DNA of 64,000 bases from Lachnospiraceae bacterium (GCA_910575475.1 CAJTGD010000007.1:1-64000); one strand, 5' to 3'; positions 8,814-16,712 are shown, counted from the first letter of the stretch. Notes: generated by a model not told the origin, from the letters alone. Numbers and translations are program-made.

Positions 8814-9001
8814 AAAGGAGCGTCCCAAAGAAGCGGAGGAAGAAACGATCGATGCTGGATGAATATATCAAAGCCTATATTATGGCGAAGCTTGAAGGTG
8901 ATACAGATAAGATGAAAACCATAGAGAACGATTTAGAAAAGTTAGGAATGGATAAGGGAACTCTTTATATTCTTGCATGTTCCATCTTATCTGGACATTA
9001 G
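8807..9001 (+). CDS. small basic/helical phage protein
   Basis: The longest form (64 aa) starts at ATG 8807, overlapping the helicase stop. A GGAGGA at 8835-8840 points to an alternative start at ATG 8852 (49 aa). The long form begins with a Lys/Arg-rich tail (PKKRRKKR); the rest is an alpha-helical segment without known motifs. Which start is used is unresolved. Confidence 0.5.
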   Translation: MVERSVPKKRRKKRSMLDEYIKAYIMAKLEGDTDKMKTIENDLEKLGMDKGTLYILACSILSGH

Positions 9002-9032
9002 TAGATAATTTTGAAATAAGGGAGGAAATAAC

Positions 9033-9437
9033 ATGCCAATCTCAAAACAGGTAATGAAAAAAGAGGCCGTTGCGCGGATGGAAAGTTTAAAAATCCATTC
9101 TAATGCGGTAATCATATTTGCGGAAAATGATATTTTGAATCTGTCTTTTAATGGGTTTCTTCATTATTTAAGCGACGAACAGAAAGAGATGGTTCGGAAA
9201 TTTGAAGAGGAGCATAACAATTTAGTTTACCACGTAATACAGAACTTTACCAGCCTTGGGGAAATGCTGACGTTCTTATACGTTTCGCCTTATCCAGAGG
9301 AGTGGGCGCAGGATAGGAGAGATATTAAGGCTGGTTATCCCATAGCTTACGTGGTTAATGTGGATGACGACCATTTATCGGAATTTGGTTCCGTTCGTGT
9401 TCAGCCATGCGATGGCGGCGTTATCAGAACTGTATAA
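9033..9437 (+). CDS. hypothetical phage protein, 134 aa
   Basis: A clear AGGGAGGAA precedes ATG 9033. The 134-residue product begins with a helical region, has a hydrophobic strand (NAVIIFAENDILNLSF), and ends in a small beta-rich region (AYVVNVDDDHLSEFGSVRV) that reads like a compact two-domain cytosolic protein. No catalytic motif recognised. It is part of the run of small genes between helicase and nucleotide-metabolism genes. Confidence 0.7.
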   Translation: MPISKQVMKKEAVARMESLKIHSNAVIIFAENDILNLSFNGFLHYLSDEQKEMVRKFEEEHNNLVYHVIQNFTSLGEMLTFLYVSPYPEEWAQDRRDIKAGYPIAYVVNVDDDHLSEFGSVRVQPCDGGVIRTV

Positions 9438-9472
9438 ATTTGTTATAAAAGATTAATAGAGAGGATTAAAAC

Positions 9473-9760
9473 ATGAAGAAAAAAATATTACATATCATCG
9501 TTACTACAGCTATCGTTGGAACTATTATTACGGGATGCCAGCAAACAATGACAAAAAATTTTGGCGGGGATATGACTCTGGAACTGGAACCAAATCAAAA
9601 ACTTGAAGAAATTACATGGAAAGACGATTCTTTGTGGTATCTTACCAGGCCGATGAGGGATGATGAAAAAGCTGAGACGCATATTTTCATGGAATCGTCT
9701 AACACCGGTTTTTTCGAAGGTACGATTACAGTTATAGAATCAACGGAGGTAACAGAATGA
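9473..9760 (+). CDS. small prophage lipoprotein
   Basis: A 95-residue protein with a basic start (MKKK), hydrophobic stretch (residues 5-20) and lipobox-like IITGC with Cys22, so it should be lipid-anchored on the outer face of the membrane. The mature part is only ~73 residues and beta-rich. AGAGAGGA precedes ATG 9473 and its stop overlaps the next start (ATGA). Lipoproteins in phage early regions sometimes block superinfection; that is a possibility, not shown here. Confidence 0.7.
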   Translation: MKKKILHIIVTTAIVGTIITGCQQTMTKNFGGDMTLELEPNQKLEEITWKDDSLWYLTRPMRDDEKAETHIFMESSNTGFFEGTITVIESTEVTE

Positions 9761-10257
9761 GTTGCCAATATGATCTATATTTAGAAAAACATAAGGCGAA
9801 TGTCAAGAAAGGCTTTGAGTGGATGCTGGAAAATCTTCCAGAGCTTGTCAGGGATATTCCAGATTTAGAATGGCAGACCGGGTTTGCGCATGACCAGTCG
9901 AAGTCCGAACCGGATGAATATGAAGCCTATGATGCATATTTTTATGGCGGCAACAGGTCATATTCCGTGGTTCAGGAGTATCGGAAAGCGTGGCTATTGC
10001 ACCTTCACAGAAACCCGCATCATTGGCAATATTGGATCCTGATTAATGACGATCAAGAAGAAGGAGAAATCATTTTAGAAATGCCGGATAATTATATTCT
10101 GGAGATGATCTGCGATTGGTGGGCGTTCAGCTGGGCAGAGGGAAATCTGTCAGAGATATTTAACTGGTATGATGAACACAAGAAGTATATGAAATTGCAT
10201 CCGGATACCAGAAAGCGGGTGGAGTATATTCTGGGGAGGATGAAGGAGAAGATATGA
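9757..10257 (+). CDS. DUF5662-like phage protein
   Basis: A 166-residue protein whose start overlaps the lipoprotein stop. It has a histidine-rich core: FAHDQSK at about residue 46, and HLHRNPHHWQYW about 45 residues later, with several Asp/Glu in between. This pattern resembles the DUF5662 family and could form an HD-like metal site, but no biochemical function is known to me. The C-terminal half has a Trp-rich helix (DWWAFSWAEGN). It is coupled at its end to the next gene (ATGA). Confidence 0.68.
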   Translation: MSCQYDLYLEKHKANVKKGFEWMLENLPELVRDIPDLEWQTGFAHDQSKSEPDEYEAYDAYFYGGNRSYSVVQEYRKAWLLHLHRNPHHWQYWILINDDQEEGEIILEMPDNYILEMICDWWAFSWAEGNLSEIFNWYDEHKKYMKLHPDTRKRVEYILGRMKEKI

Positions 10258-10484
10258 ATGTTGACGAAAAAGTACCACTAAGTAAAGTTCTTGATGATAT
10301 GTATAATCCAGATGGTGGCTTTGTATCTATTGCCGCCAGAGATTATTACTATCGGTATTATGCAACCGATGAAGAGCGAGAAATTATGGATTACGAGGAC
10401 AAAATGGATACTATCATAACTGTTATATTTTTGGTGTGTTTTTTTCTAATGATGGTATTTGCCGTTGTGATATCGCTAATTTGA
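10254..10484 (+). CDS. C-terminally anchored small protein
   Basis: A 76-residue protein starting in an ATGA overlap. The first ~50 residues are polar and Tyr/Asp-rich (RDYYYRYYATDEER). The C-terminus is one long hydrophobic helix (about residues 52-76), giving a tail-anchored topology. No family recognised. Confidence 0.6.
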   Translation: MNVDEKVPLSKVLDDMYNPDGGFVSIAARDYYYRYYATDEEREIMDYEDKMDTIITVIFLVCFFLMMVFAVVISLI

Positions 10485-10495
10485 AAGGAGGAAAA

Positions 10496-10975
10496 ATGAG
10501 ACTATTTGACAGTGGTTATATGAAAGGGTATTCCAACTTCATAGAAAACGAGTGGGTGGATAATAAACCAACATTTATGATTGGAGCGCGGAACCAGGGA
10601 AAAACCAAACTGCTTATAGAACAAGCTGCCGAAACAAATGGAGTCATAGTTTGCCCTAGCCATCATATGGTGGAATATATTATTTATATGGCGCGAGATC
10701 TTGGATACTCTATCAACCGCCCTATTACCTACTATGAATTATTCATTTATTCAAAAAGTAGAAAAGACACGGACTACTACTTTGATGAATATGGTATGCA
10801 ATTAGAGAGCATTATTCGGCGAGCAATCAATGATTTTGAGCGCGATCATGTCAAAACCATCATGATTGACAAGGAATCTATAAGTCGGCTGAATGATATT
10901 TTAAGCTGGTTAAAAGTATGCGATATGGATGGTAAGAAATTAAGATTAAAAATAGAACTTTGTGAGGAGGATTAA
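10496..10975 (+). CDS. P-loop NTPase-like phage protein
   Basis: ATG 10496 is selected because GAAAGGAGG immediately precedes it; an in-frame upstream ATG at 10436 lies inside the previous gene. The 159-residue protein has a Walker A motif GARNQGKT (about residues 32-39) and a Walker B-like YYFDEYG about 65 residues later. It is shorter than most RecA- or AAA-type ATPases, so it is a minimal P-loop protein. Function unknown. Confidence 0.68.
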   Translation: MRLFDSGYMKGYSNFIENEWVDNKPTFMIGARNQGKTKLLIEQAAETNGVIVCPSHHMVEYIIYMARDLGYSINRPITYYELFIYSKSRKDTDYYFDEYGMQLESIIRRAINDFERDHVKTIMIDKESISRLNDILSWLKVCDMDGKKLRLKIELCEED

Positions 10976-10980
10976 GCGGT

Positions 10981-12005
10981 ATGGATTATAAAATTATTGC
11001 GGTGGATTTTGACGGTACTTTGTGTGAGAACAAGTTTCCGGAAATTGGAGAAGCAAACAAAGAGATGATTAAATATCTGAAAGATCGGCAGGAGACAAGC
11101 TTATTTTGTGGACTTGCCGTATTGGCGAGATTCTGGAAAATGCTGTGAGGTGGTCTGCCGAGCAGGGTCTCATATTTGATGCTGTCAACGAGAATCTGCC
11201 AGAGATCGTGATATCTTTCGGGACGGATACGAGAAAGATATTTGCCCATGAGTATATTGATGACCGGAATGTACGGATGTCTTTATGCCGTGAAAAATCG
11301 AATATGCAATCTTGGGCGGAACGAGAAATAGAAATAGCCTGCCAGCGTGAACGAGCTGAATCAGGCAGTAAAGAGAGCGAATTTGATTATGGCTGTGCCT
11401 GCTATGAAAGCGCCTTAAAGGCTTTCAATAGTCTTCTTGAAGACGGACACTCCGGGTTTAGCATTGGTGTGACAAAACATATTTTGAATCGCCTTCTTGA
11501 AGGTAAGCCCATTTCTCCTATTGAAGATACGGAAGATGTCTGGAATGATATTTCCGATATAAGTGGGCTGGATGGAGAGATGGCCAATTATCAATGCAAA
11601 CGGATGAGCTCTCTGTTCAAGTATGTGTATCCAGACGGAACTGTTAAATACAGAGATGTCGACCGGTATTACGGAGTAACACTTGATAACCCGAACTGTT
11701 CTCATCATAATGGTCTTATTGACAAGGTTATGGATGAGTTATATCCTATTCGGATGCCGTACATTCCTTGTGATATATCATTCAAAGTTGTTTGCGAAGA
11801 ATTCTTGACCGATCGGAAAAATGGAGATTTTGATACGGTTGGAATATTATATTTCATCGATCCCAATGGTGTTCGTTGGGAATTAAATCGGTATTTCAAA
11901 GAAGCCGAAGACGATTTTGTAGAGATAGGAGAAGAAGAGTACGAAGAACGGCGAGTTATGTATCAGGAACTTTTAAAGAAGGAGTATGATAATGAACCGA
12001 AGTAA
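10981..12005 (+). pseudogene. HAD-family phosphatase fused to phage domain, broken by a 1-base frameshift
   Basis: ATG 10981 opens a HAD-type hydrolase: VDFDGTLCE (nucleophile motif) near residue 9. The frame ends at 11147. From ~11091 the other frame continues the same protein: GDKLILWTCR (the conserved HAD segment with Thr), then NENLPEI, DTRK and YIDDRN (Asp-Asp motif), followed by a ~200-residue domain of unknown function (AEREIEIACQRERAESG onward) to TAA at 12005. Adding one G in CAGGAG at ~11089-11093 would restore CAG GGA GAC and one continuous ~340-residue ORF. The 299-residue ORF from TTG 11106 could still be made, but it lacks the nucleophile. Sequencing error, recent mutation or frameshifting are all possible. 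Confidence 0.8.
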
Positions 12006-12315
12006 ATTTATTCAGGGATTGAAAAGCGACGATCAGCTTTCAGAAAAAGAACGTCGGCGTATTCTCCGCGGAACGGTTAAGAAATATCCGTGGAAACTAA
12101 ATTGCACGATTGCGATGGAAGAATTTGCGGAATTACAGCAGCAAATTAGCAAACAGATTCGCGGATACGGAGATAAATTAGGACTCTTGGAAGAGATGGC
12201 AGATGCTTATATTTGCTTATCGCTCCTTGAGTCTATTTTTGATATTAAGCAGGAAGAATTGCAAAAGGCTATGGATGTTAAATTTCAAAGAGAAAGAGAA
12301 CGACTTAGAGCATAG
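11992..12315 (+). CDS. MazG-like nucleotide pyrophosphohydrolase
   Basis: ATG 11992 fits the AAGAAGGAG site at 11976-11984 better than ATG 11986. The 107-residue protein has the helical MazG/all-alpha NTP pyrophosphohydrolase pattern: AMEEFAELQQQ (EExxE-like) and ~24 residues later EEMADAYI (ExxD), with a helical C-terminus. The family hydrolyses (d)NTPs to monophosphates, and phage copies are thought to tune nucleotide pools or lower alarmone. It overlaps the end of the HAD gene. Confidence in the fold is good; substrate unknown. Confidence 0.75.
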   Translation: MNRSKFIQGLKSDDQLSEKERRRILRGTVKKYPWKLNCTIAMEEFAELQQQISKQIRGYGDKLGLLEEMADAYICLSLLESIFDIKQEELQKAMDVKFQRERERLRA

Positions 12316-12340
12316 CTGCTATTTTTGAAAGGAGAAAATA

Positions 12341-13087
12341 ATGATAAAAATTGAGAACACACAGACTATAGGTTTGGAACATGCAATTCGAGGGATGCGA
12401 AATCCGATGAATAGTTAGAGTTACTCTGACAGCTATCATAATAAAGAAGAATATGACAGCTTAAATGGACGGAAATATATCGAAACTGATAATGTGGATT
12501 ATTGCATTGGGCATAACGACTACGAGCTTATGATGAAACTGGCAGCAGGAGGTCCGGTTCACGCGAAATACAGACGGATGATTATGGTATATTTGGATAT
12601 TACCGCTCCGCTCTACTGGTGGAAAGAGTTTGATACTTATCGCGTGGGAGTAACCCCAAACCCTACAGATATCGAGATGAACTCCTGCTCTACCATGCAT
12701 AAGATTCACGCTAAGGAATTCGAGTTGGAGGATTTCTCTTGTGAGCATTTAGAAGATTTTGATGGGTACAAAGATCCGGTTACCGGCTCCCCAAGCATTG
12801 CATGGTTTAAAATCTGCTTACAAGGGCTTATTGATCAACTAAACTATGCCAGAGAATTATATTTGCAGACTAAAGATAAGAAATATTGGTGGCAGATGAT
12901 TCAGCTTCTTCCGAGTAGCTATAACCAGAAACGGACTGTTATGCTGAACTATGAAGTCTTGGCCGGAATCTATCCAATGCGAAAAGAGCATAAGCTGGAC
13001 GAGTGGCGCGAATTTTGCCAGTGGATTGAGAATTTACCATATTCGGAGATTATTATTGACAGTGACAAAGGAGGACAAGATGAGTAA
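12341..13087 (+). pseudogene. phage protein interrupted by an in-frame TAG
   Basis: ATG 12341 follows GAAAGGAGAAAATA. The frame reads IRGMRNPMNS then TAG at 12416-12418, then continues open (SYSDSYHN...) to 13087. An intact product would be ~247 aa. The stop lies where a Trp (TGG) is plausible, so a single G-to-A change would explain it. The downstream part (from ATG 12494, 197 aa) has TAPLYWWKEFDTYRVG and LPSSYNQKRTVMLNYE segments I associate with a widespread phage protein of unknown function. TAG is used as a normal stop in neighbouring genes, so recoding is unlikely. Confidence 0.72.
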
Positions 13088-13433
13088 GATAGGGACTGAA
13101 CAACCAAAAGAATACAGTGACCGTTTTGATGAGCTGCGCCAGAACCGTGTGGCTTTTTCATTTCATAAGTATGGCACGGCAGCGGATAATTTTGGTATGA
13201 GGTTGGTTAATGCTTTGGAATCTCACGATATGTGTATTCAAAAATATTTGGAGACGGGAAATACGGAATATTTGTGCGATGCCGCGAACTATTTAATGTT
13301 TGAGTTTATGTATCCGCAAAAGGAAGGGGCATATTTCAAAGCAACAGAATCCAAAGATTCCGCAGGTATAAGCGGTATTTCTGTAAAGGAGTTGTGCACC
13401 GATAAACATTTCGAAGCGATCATAGGGAAATAG
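13080..13433 (+). CDS. hypothetical phage protein, 117 aa
   Basis: ATG 13080 follows AAAGGAGGACAAG and overlaps the previous frame by eight bases; this start is preferred over upstream in-frame codons inside the preceding gene. The 117-residue product is soluble with a helical core and a short C-terminal region (KATESKDSAGISGISVKEL). No family recognised. It is probably co-expressed with its neighbours. Confidence 0.62.
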   Translation: MSKIGTEQPKEYSDRFDELRQNRVAFSFHKYGTAADNFGMRLVNALESHDMCIQKYLETGNTEYLCDAANYLMFEFMYPQKEGAYFKATESKDSAGISGISVKELCTDKHFEAIIGK

Positions 13434-13453
13434 ATATTTTCAGGAGGAATATT

Positions 13454-13816
13454 ATGAAACGCTCTGAAATCCGGCGAGCTATGAAAAATAAAGAGAAAGA
13501 AAAGACCGCTACATACAATTTGACAAAATCGCAGCTGGACAACATAATCCGCGGACATATTGACCAAGACCTCGAAAGAGTTAAGCAGCAGGCTACGGAT
13601 GAAGCAGTAAATACAGCTATGATATTGCTTCTGACGCTTCCCCTGGAGGTGCTGATGGACCATTACTGGAAAAAGTCTTATGCCAAACGGATTCCAGAGT
13701 TTACCGCTTATGTTTTAGAATATTATGAAAAGTGGCAGAACGGAGAACTGGATATGGATAAACTGCGGGAAGATTTATGGGAGTATGGCGGAATACGGTT
13801 GGAGGAGGAAAAGTGA
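13454..13816 (+). CDS. hypothetical phage protein, 120 aa
   Basis: CAGGAGGAATATT precedes ATG 13454. The 120-residue protein is helical, with a Lys-rich N-terminus and a mildly hydrophobic middle (MILLLTLPLEVLMDHYWKK), then a compact C-terminal helical segment (ELDMDKLREDLWEYGG). It is a recurrent type of small phage early protein, function unknown. Confidence 0.65.
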   Translation: MKRSEIRRAMKNKEKEKTATYNLTKSQLDNIIRGHIDQDLERVKQQATDEAVNTAMILLLTLPLEVLMDHYWKKSYAKRIPEFTAYVLEYYEKWQNGELDMDKLREDLWEYGGIRLEEEK

Positions 13817-13860
13817 GATTCTTTATTTTGACACCGTAAAATTAGGAGGTGAGAAGTTTT

Positions 13861-14061
13861 TTGACTGATAGAGATTTACGAAAGAATGCTTACGGATATT
13901 CGGATCCGACGGCATATAAAGCTATGAAAAATGCAGAAAAAGAAGATGTCAGATTTCATAGACTTTTGGATACCATTTTTAATATTTGTGAGCTTTCCGG
14001 TTTCCATTTGGAAGGGAGGATTATATTGAAAGATAAAAAGACGGGAAGAATTTGGAGGTAA
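13861..14061 (+). CDS. small phage protein with TTG start
   Basis: TTG 13861 lies nine bases after AGGAGGTG (13844-13851), so it is preferred over the in-frame GTG at 13849, which overlaps the ribosome site itself. The 66-residue product is polar with a C-terminal basic tail (KDKKTGRIWR). It is the last gene of the leftward + strand operon and is followed by a convergent terminator. Confidence 0.58.
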   Translation: MTDRDLRKNAYGYSDPTAYKAMKNAEKEDVRFHRLLDTIFNICELSGFHLEGRIILKDKKTGRIWR

Positions 14062-14074
14062 TGGACATATAAAA

Positions 14075-14103
14075 TATACCCTATAGACGAACCATAGGGT
14101 ATA
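14075..14103. terminator. bidirectional hairpin between convergent genes
   Basis: TATACCCTAT (14075-14084) and ATAGGGTATA (14094-14103) form a perfect 10-bp stem with a nine-base loop, placed between the converging genes ending at 14061 (+) and 14111 (-). A/T-rich flanks on both sides fit a bidirectional intrinsic terminator. Confidence 0.75.
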
Positions 14104-14110
14104 GAATAGA

Positions 14111-14368
14111 TTATCTTATTTTTTCTTTATGCTTTACGATCCAAGAGCCAAAAATAATATTTTTAGTGACTATATCGCCGTCCCATTCATCGGAAAAAGA
14201 TTCATTATCTTCTGTGATGCCGCTAACAGTCGCTGTATAACCGGAATCGGAATTTTCGTCTTTATAGATTACAACAAAAAATTCAGAATCTGTATAATCA
14301 GATTCATTTTTTAAATCCGAAGACATTATACAAGTTAACTTATAACCTAATAGTTCTTCAATCAACAT
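14111..14368 (-). CDS. minus-strand small acidic protein
   Basis: On the minus strand, GGGAGGAAATAGT precedes the ATG at 14368. The 85-residue product is acidic and beta-rich (EFFVVIYKDENSDSGYTATVSG), with no membrane segment. It is the only convincing minus-strand gene in the early prophage and sits beside a structured RNA leader, so it may be lysogenically expressed. Function unknown. Confidence 0.68.
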   Translation of the reverse strand: MLIEELLGYKLTCIMSSDLKNESDYTDSEFFVVIYKDENSDSGYTATVSGITEDNESFSDEWDGDIVTKNIIFGSWIVKHKEKIR

Positions 14369-14486
14369 ACTATTTCCTCCCTTTGAAAATATACTTTTTT
14401 AGGAGATTAAATATAACATTATTATTTAAGACAGTCAACATATTCTTATAATTTGTGTAATAAATATTTCTTTTTTTGCATGTATG

Positions 14487-14495
14487 TGCTATACT
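14487..14495 (+). promoter_or_regulatory. extended -10 promoter (TGCTATACT)
   Basis: TG at 14487-14488, one base, then TATACT at 14490-14495 makes an extended -10 element in an A/T-rich stretch. No good -35 is seen, which extended -10 promoters tolerate. It would start transcription just at the 5' side of the structured RNA at 14502. Confidence 0.55.
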
Positions 14496-14501
14496 TAAGT
14501 T

Positions 14502-14655
14502 GCCACACAGTTGTATATTTGCTTTAATCAAGGGAATCACTTTGGTAAAAAGTGTATTCTCTCTTTACTTATACCTTGATTAGGGCAAGATTGTGTGGCG
14601 CAATGGGAGATGGCATTTTTTACGGTGCGTCTTCTCATTGGGGGCGCACCTTTTT
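14502..14655 (+). ncRNA. structured leader RNA with terminator/antiterminator-like 3' half
   Basis: Three nested stems are visible: GCCACACA (14502-14509) with TGTGTGGC (14592-14599); TAATCAAGG (14525-14533) with CCTTGATTA (14574-14582); and GAATCACTTT (14534-14543) with AAAGTG-t-ATTC (14549-14559). Downstream, CAATGGGAG (14601-14609) can pair with the TTCTCATTG region (14632-14640). Alternatively GGTGCGTC (14624-14631) pairs with GGCGCACC (14643-14650), followed by TTTTT (14651-14655), an intrinsic terminator. The two are mutually exclusive. This is the layout of a riboswitch or attenuator; a free-standing RNA (6S-like bulged rod) is the alternative. I do not recognise the aptamer. The gene at 14694 lies directly downstream. 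Confidence 0.62.
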
Positions 14656-14693
14656 AATTTGTGGAGAAATGGTATAGGTAGAGGGAGGAAACT

Positions 14694-15623
14694 ATGATTA
14701 AACGTTCTATATTAGCGTTTTCATTGAGTTTATTTCTCGCCATGATAAGCGGATGCGGTGATGGAAAAACGGACGAAAGAATAAATATGCCGTCGTCGTC
14801 CGAAGAATTTGAAGGCGTTAATTACGAAGATGCAGTGACTAAATTACAAAAAGCAGGTTTTACTAATGTGGAAACTAAAATATTAGATGATTTGGTTACC
14901 GGGTGGTTAACAAAAGACGGAGAAGTAGAAAGAGTATCGGTTGATGGAGACACTGATTTCAGCGAGGGATCAAAATATTTACCAGATGCAAAAGTAGTTG
15001 TTACTTATCATACGTTCCCAGAAAAAAGCGAGGATTCAGGTGGAGATAAAAAAGATACTACACAAGTTGAATTTGACGACGCAAAGGATGAACAGACAGA
15101 TAATAACAAAGTAACCGAATCTACCAATAAAGAAGAAGTAACGTCTAATCCGCCGGAAATAGAAGAAGATATTTCAAAAGAAGATCAACATGCCGAAGAA
15201 ATTTCAGCTGAACCGACAATAACCATTGAAAATAACGAAGACTTTGCTAATATTTTAACTTCCGGAACGGAGGTGGATGAACGATATCCAGGCTTTGTAG
15301 AATCTCATAAAAATGAGAAGATTGAATTCGATGGGTATATTGCTTATATAACTCCGCATAGTACATATAATCCTATTACTGGAAAATCGAAGGAAATGAA
15401 AACCAGATATGATTTCTTGTTACAAGCTGGTGACTATGTTGATGAAAATACGTGGAATCCGGGGCCAAGTTTTAAAATGGAGAATGTTGGAATAACGGAT
15501 TTGAGCTCTGAAAACTCGGATTTTTATATAGGTGATAATGTTCATGTTGTAGCTACGATAAACGATTATACCCCTGACACTGGCATGTGGTTTTTGAATT
15601 TCGAATCCATGAGCCATAGATAA
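14694..15623 (+). CDS. cargo lipoprotein: PASTA-like plus DUF4839-type domain
   Basis: AGGGAGGAAACT precedes ATG 14694. The 309-residue protein has a lipoprotein signal (basic MIKR, hydrophobic core, lipobox ISGC with Cys21). A PASTA-like repeat follows (about residues 40-105, NYEDAVTKLQKAGFTNVETK), then an acidic low-complexity linker (~110-175), and a C-terminal domain matching the DUF4839 pattern (IEFDGYIAYITPH, TRYDFLLQAGDY, NVHVVATINDYTPDTG). It should be anchored outside the membrane. It lies behind the structured leader RNA, which may control it. Lipoproteins of this kind are also found on plasmids and chromosomes, so it is probably cargo rather than a phage life-cycle gene. Confidence 0.78.
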   Translation: MIKRSILAFSLSLFLAMISGCGDGKTDERINMPSSSEEFEGVNYEDAVTKLQKAGFTNVETKILDDLVTGWLTKDGEVERVSVDGDTDFSEGSKYLPDAKVVVTYHTFPEKSEDSGGDKKDTTQVEFDDAKDEQTDNNKVTESTNKEEVTSNPPEIEEDISKEDQHAEEISAEPTITIENNEDFANILTSGTEVDERYPGFVESHKNEKIEFDGYIAYITPHSTYNPITGKSKEMKTRYDFLLQAGDYVDENTWNPGPSFKMENVGITDLSSENSDFYIGDNVHVVATINDYTPDTGMWFLNFESMSHR

Positions 15624-15659
15624 ATATTTAAAAACTGCGTAATAATGTGAGGTACTAAA

Positions 15660-16283
15660 GTGAAGAAAAAAATAATAGGTTGTTTAGTTTTTGTAGTTGC
15701 TATAGTTATTATTGCTGGTGGGTTGTATTTTGTAAATCGAAAAAATGACGTTGCATTTGTCGGGGAAAAAGTGACGGACAAAATAAATTTAGAAACCCTT
15801 AGCGAAGAAATAAAATCTATTGGAGAGTTAGCTGCAACGGAATATCTCTATACTGATGCCGGACAATTTTCTAATAATCTCAAAGTCAAAGGGTTTGATA
15901 TCCCTCTTACTCAAAAATCATTTATTGTTAGATGGGACGGTATTATTAAAGCTGGGATAGATGTTACCAAAATAAAAATTGACGTAAATGAAAACAATAA
16001 AATAGTAAAAATTCAAATACCACATTCGATGATTTTAAGCCACGAAATAGACCACGACAGTTTTGAAACCTTGGACGAAAGTAATGGTATTTTTAACGGT
16101 ATCAGCGTGGATGATGTCAATACTTTTATTGGTGATAGCAAGAAATCCATTGAAGAAAAAGTAGTGAGCAACGGATTATTAGACAAAGCAGATGTAAGTG
16201 TTAAAGAACTTCTAACAAAATTCATAGAGTCGTATGTTAATAAAGAGTATGTAATAAGCATCGAAACAAGTGAAGAGTCCTGA
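15660..16283 (+). CDS. membrane-anchored DUF4230-type protein
   Basis: The start is GTG 15660 after GTGAGG. The 207-residue protein has a short basic start, one membrane helix (about residues 5-24), then an extracellular domain of DUF4230 type: a helix followed by TDAGQFSNN, a strand-rich part (SFIVRWDGIIKAGIDVTKIKIDVNE) and helical C-terminus. Function of DUF4230 is unknown to me. It is paired with the upstream lipoprotein and ends in an intrinsic terminator, so the two form a separate cargo transcription unit. Confidence 0.75.
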   Translation: MKKKIIGCLVFVVAIVIIAGGLYFVNRKNDVAFVGEKVTDKINLETLSEEIKSIGELAATEYLYTDAGQFSNNLKVKGFDIPLTQKSFIVRWDGIIKAGIDVTKIKIDVNENNKIVKIQIPHSMILSHEIDHDSFETLDESNGIFNGISVDDVNTFIGDSKKSIEEKVVSNGLLDKADVSVKELLTKFIESYVNKEYVISIETSEES

Positions 16284-16299
16284 ACAAGGGCTCTTTTTT
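16275..16299 (+). terminator. intrinsic terminator overlapping gene end
   Basis: GAGTCC (16275-16280) pairs with GGGCTC (16288-16293, one G-U), followed by TTTTTT. It overlaps the last codons of the DUF4230-type gene. A near copy occurs at 16926-16952. Confidence 0.7.
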
Positions 16300-16337
16300 A
16301 CGTCCGTACACGTTCTTAAATCGATAAAAAATTGCAT

Positions 16338-16645
16338 ATTTCTGACCAGTTTTTAAAATCGAAAATTGGTCTTGCATTCATTTTTGTGAGGAGGTGAGTA
16401 TTTTTGAAGAAATTTTGGAGCAATTACGGACGATTTTTGCGAAAAAAGCCCATTTTTCTGCCCAGTTGTCCAGTTTCTGACCACTTTTGAAAACCAAAAC
16501 TGGGCAGACTTTTCGTGGCATAACTTGGCATAACTTGGCATATCGTGTCTCTGCCCAAATGTCCAGTTTTTTTCTTAAGTAAATGTGATAAAAAGTTTAT
16601 ATATTTATAGTAACTAGGGTAAAAAAAGTGGACAACTGGGCAGAA
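16338..16645. repeat. non-coding repeat cluster (TGCCCA/TGTCCAG inverted copies and GGCATAACTT tandem)
   Basis: Within this gap (16284-16712) CTGCCCAGTTGTCCA (16458-16472) occurs again as an exact inverted copy at 16630-16644. Shorter copies are AACTGGGCAG near 16498 and CTGCCCAAATGTCCAG near 16551. GGCATAACTT is repeated head to tail ending in GGCATATCG (~16515-16545). A further imperfect palindrome, GACCAGTTTTT/AAAATTGGTC, lies near 16342-16372. The pattern suggests binding sites for a phage protein, for example an origin or operator array. No protein-coding reading is convincing apart from one short ORF. Confidence 0.6.
16404..16490 (+). CDS. possible 28-aa leader peptide
   Basis: TTG 16404 follows GAGGTG at 16391-16396 and opens 28 codons to TGA at 16490. 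The peptide is very basic and aromatic at its N-terminus (KKFWSNYGRFLRKK). Its 3' half coincides with the repeat arm at 16458-16472. It might be a real leader peptide or an accident of the repeat. Confidence 0.3.
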   Translation: MKKFWSNYGRFLRKKPIFLPSCPVSDHF

Positions 16646-16655
16646 CGTATTTGTA

Positions 16656-16683
16656 CGCAAAAAACACAATTCCTTTTATGAAT
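16656..16683 (+). repeat. degenerate copy of an intergenic repeat (copy 1)
   Basis: A diverged form of the 33-base element found at 16954 and 22380 (shared core: ACGC, A-run, ACA, then CCTTTTATGAA). It precedes the small membrane protein gene at 16713. Candidate promoter-like element; see findings. Confidence 0.5.
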
Positions 16684-16712
16684 AATAAAACTTATTTTAA
16701 GGAGGAAGAAAT

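Noticed and set aside
12416..12418. TAG recoding as in some gut phages
   Set aside because: Many neighbouring genes end with TAG at the expected position, so TAG is a normal stop here.
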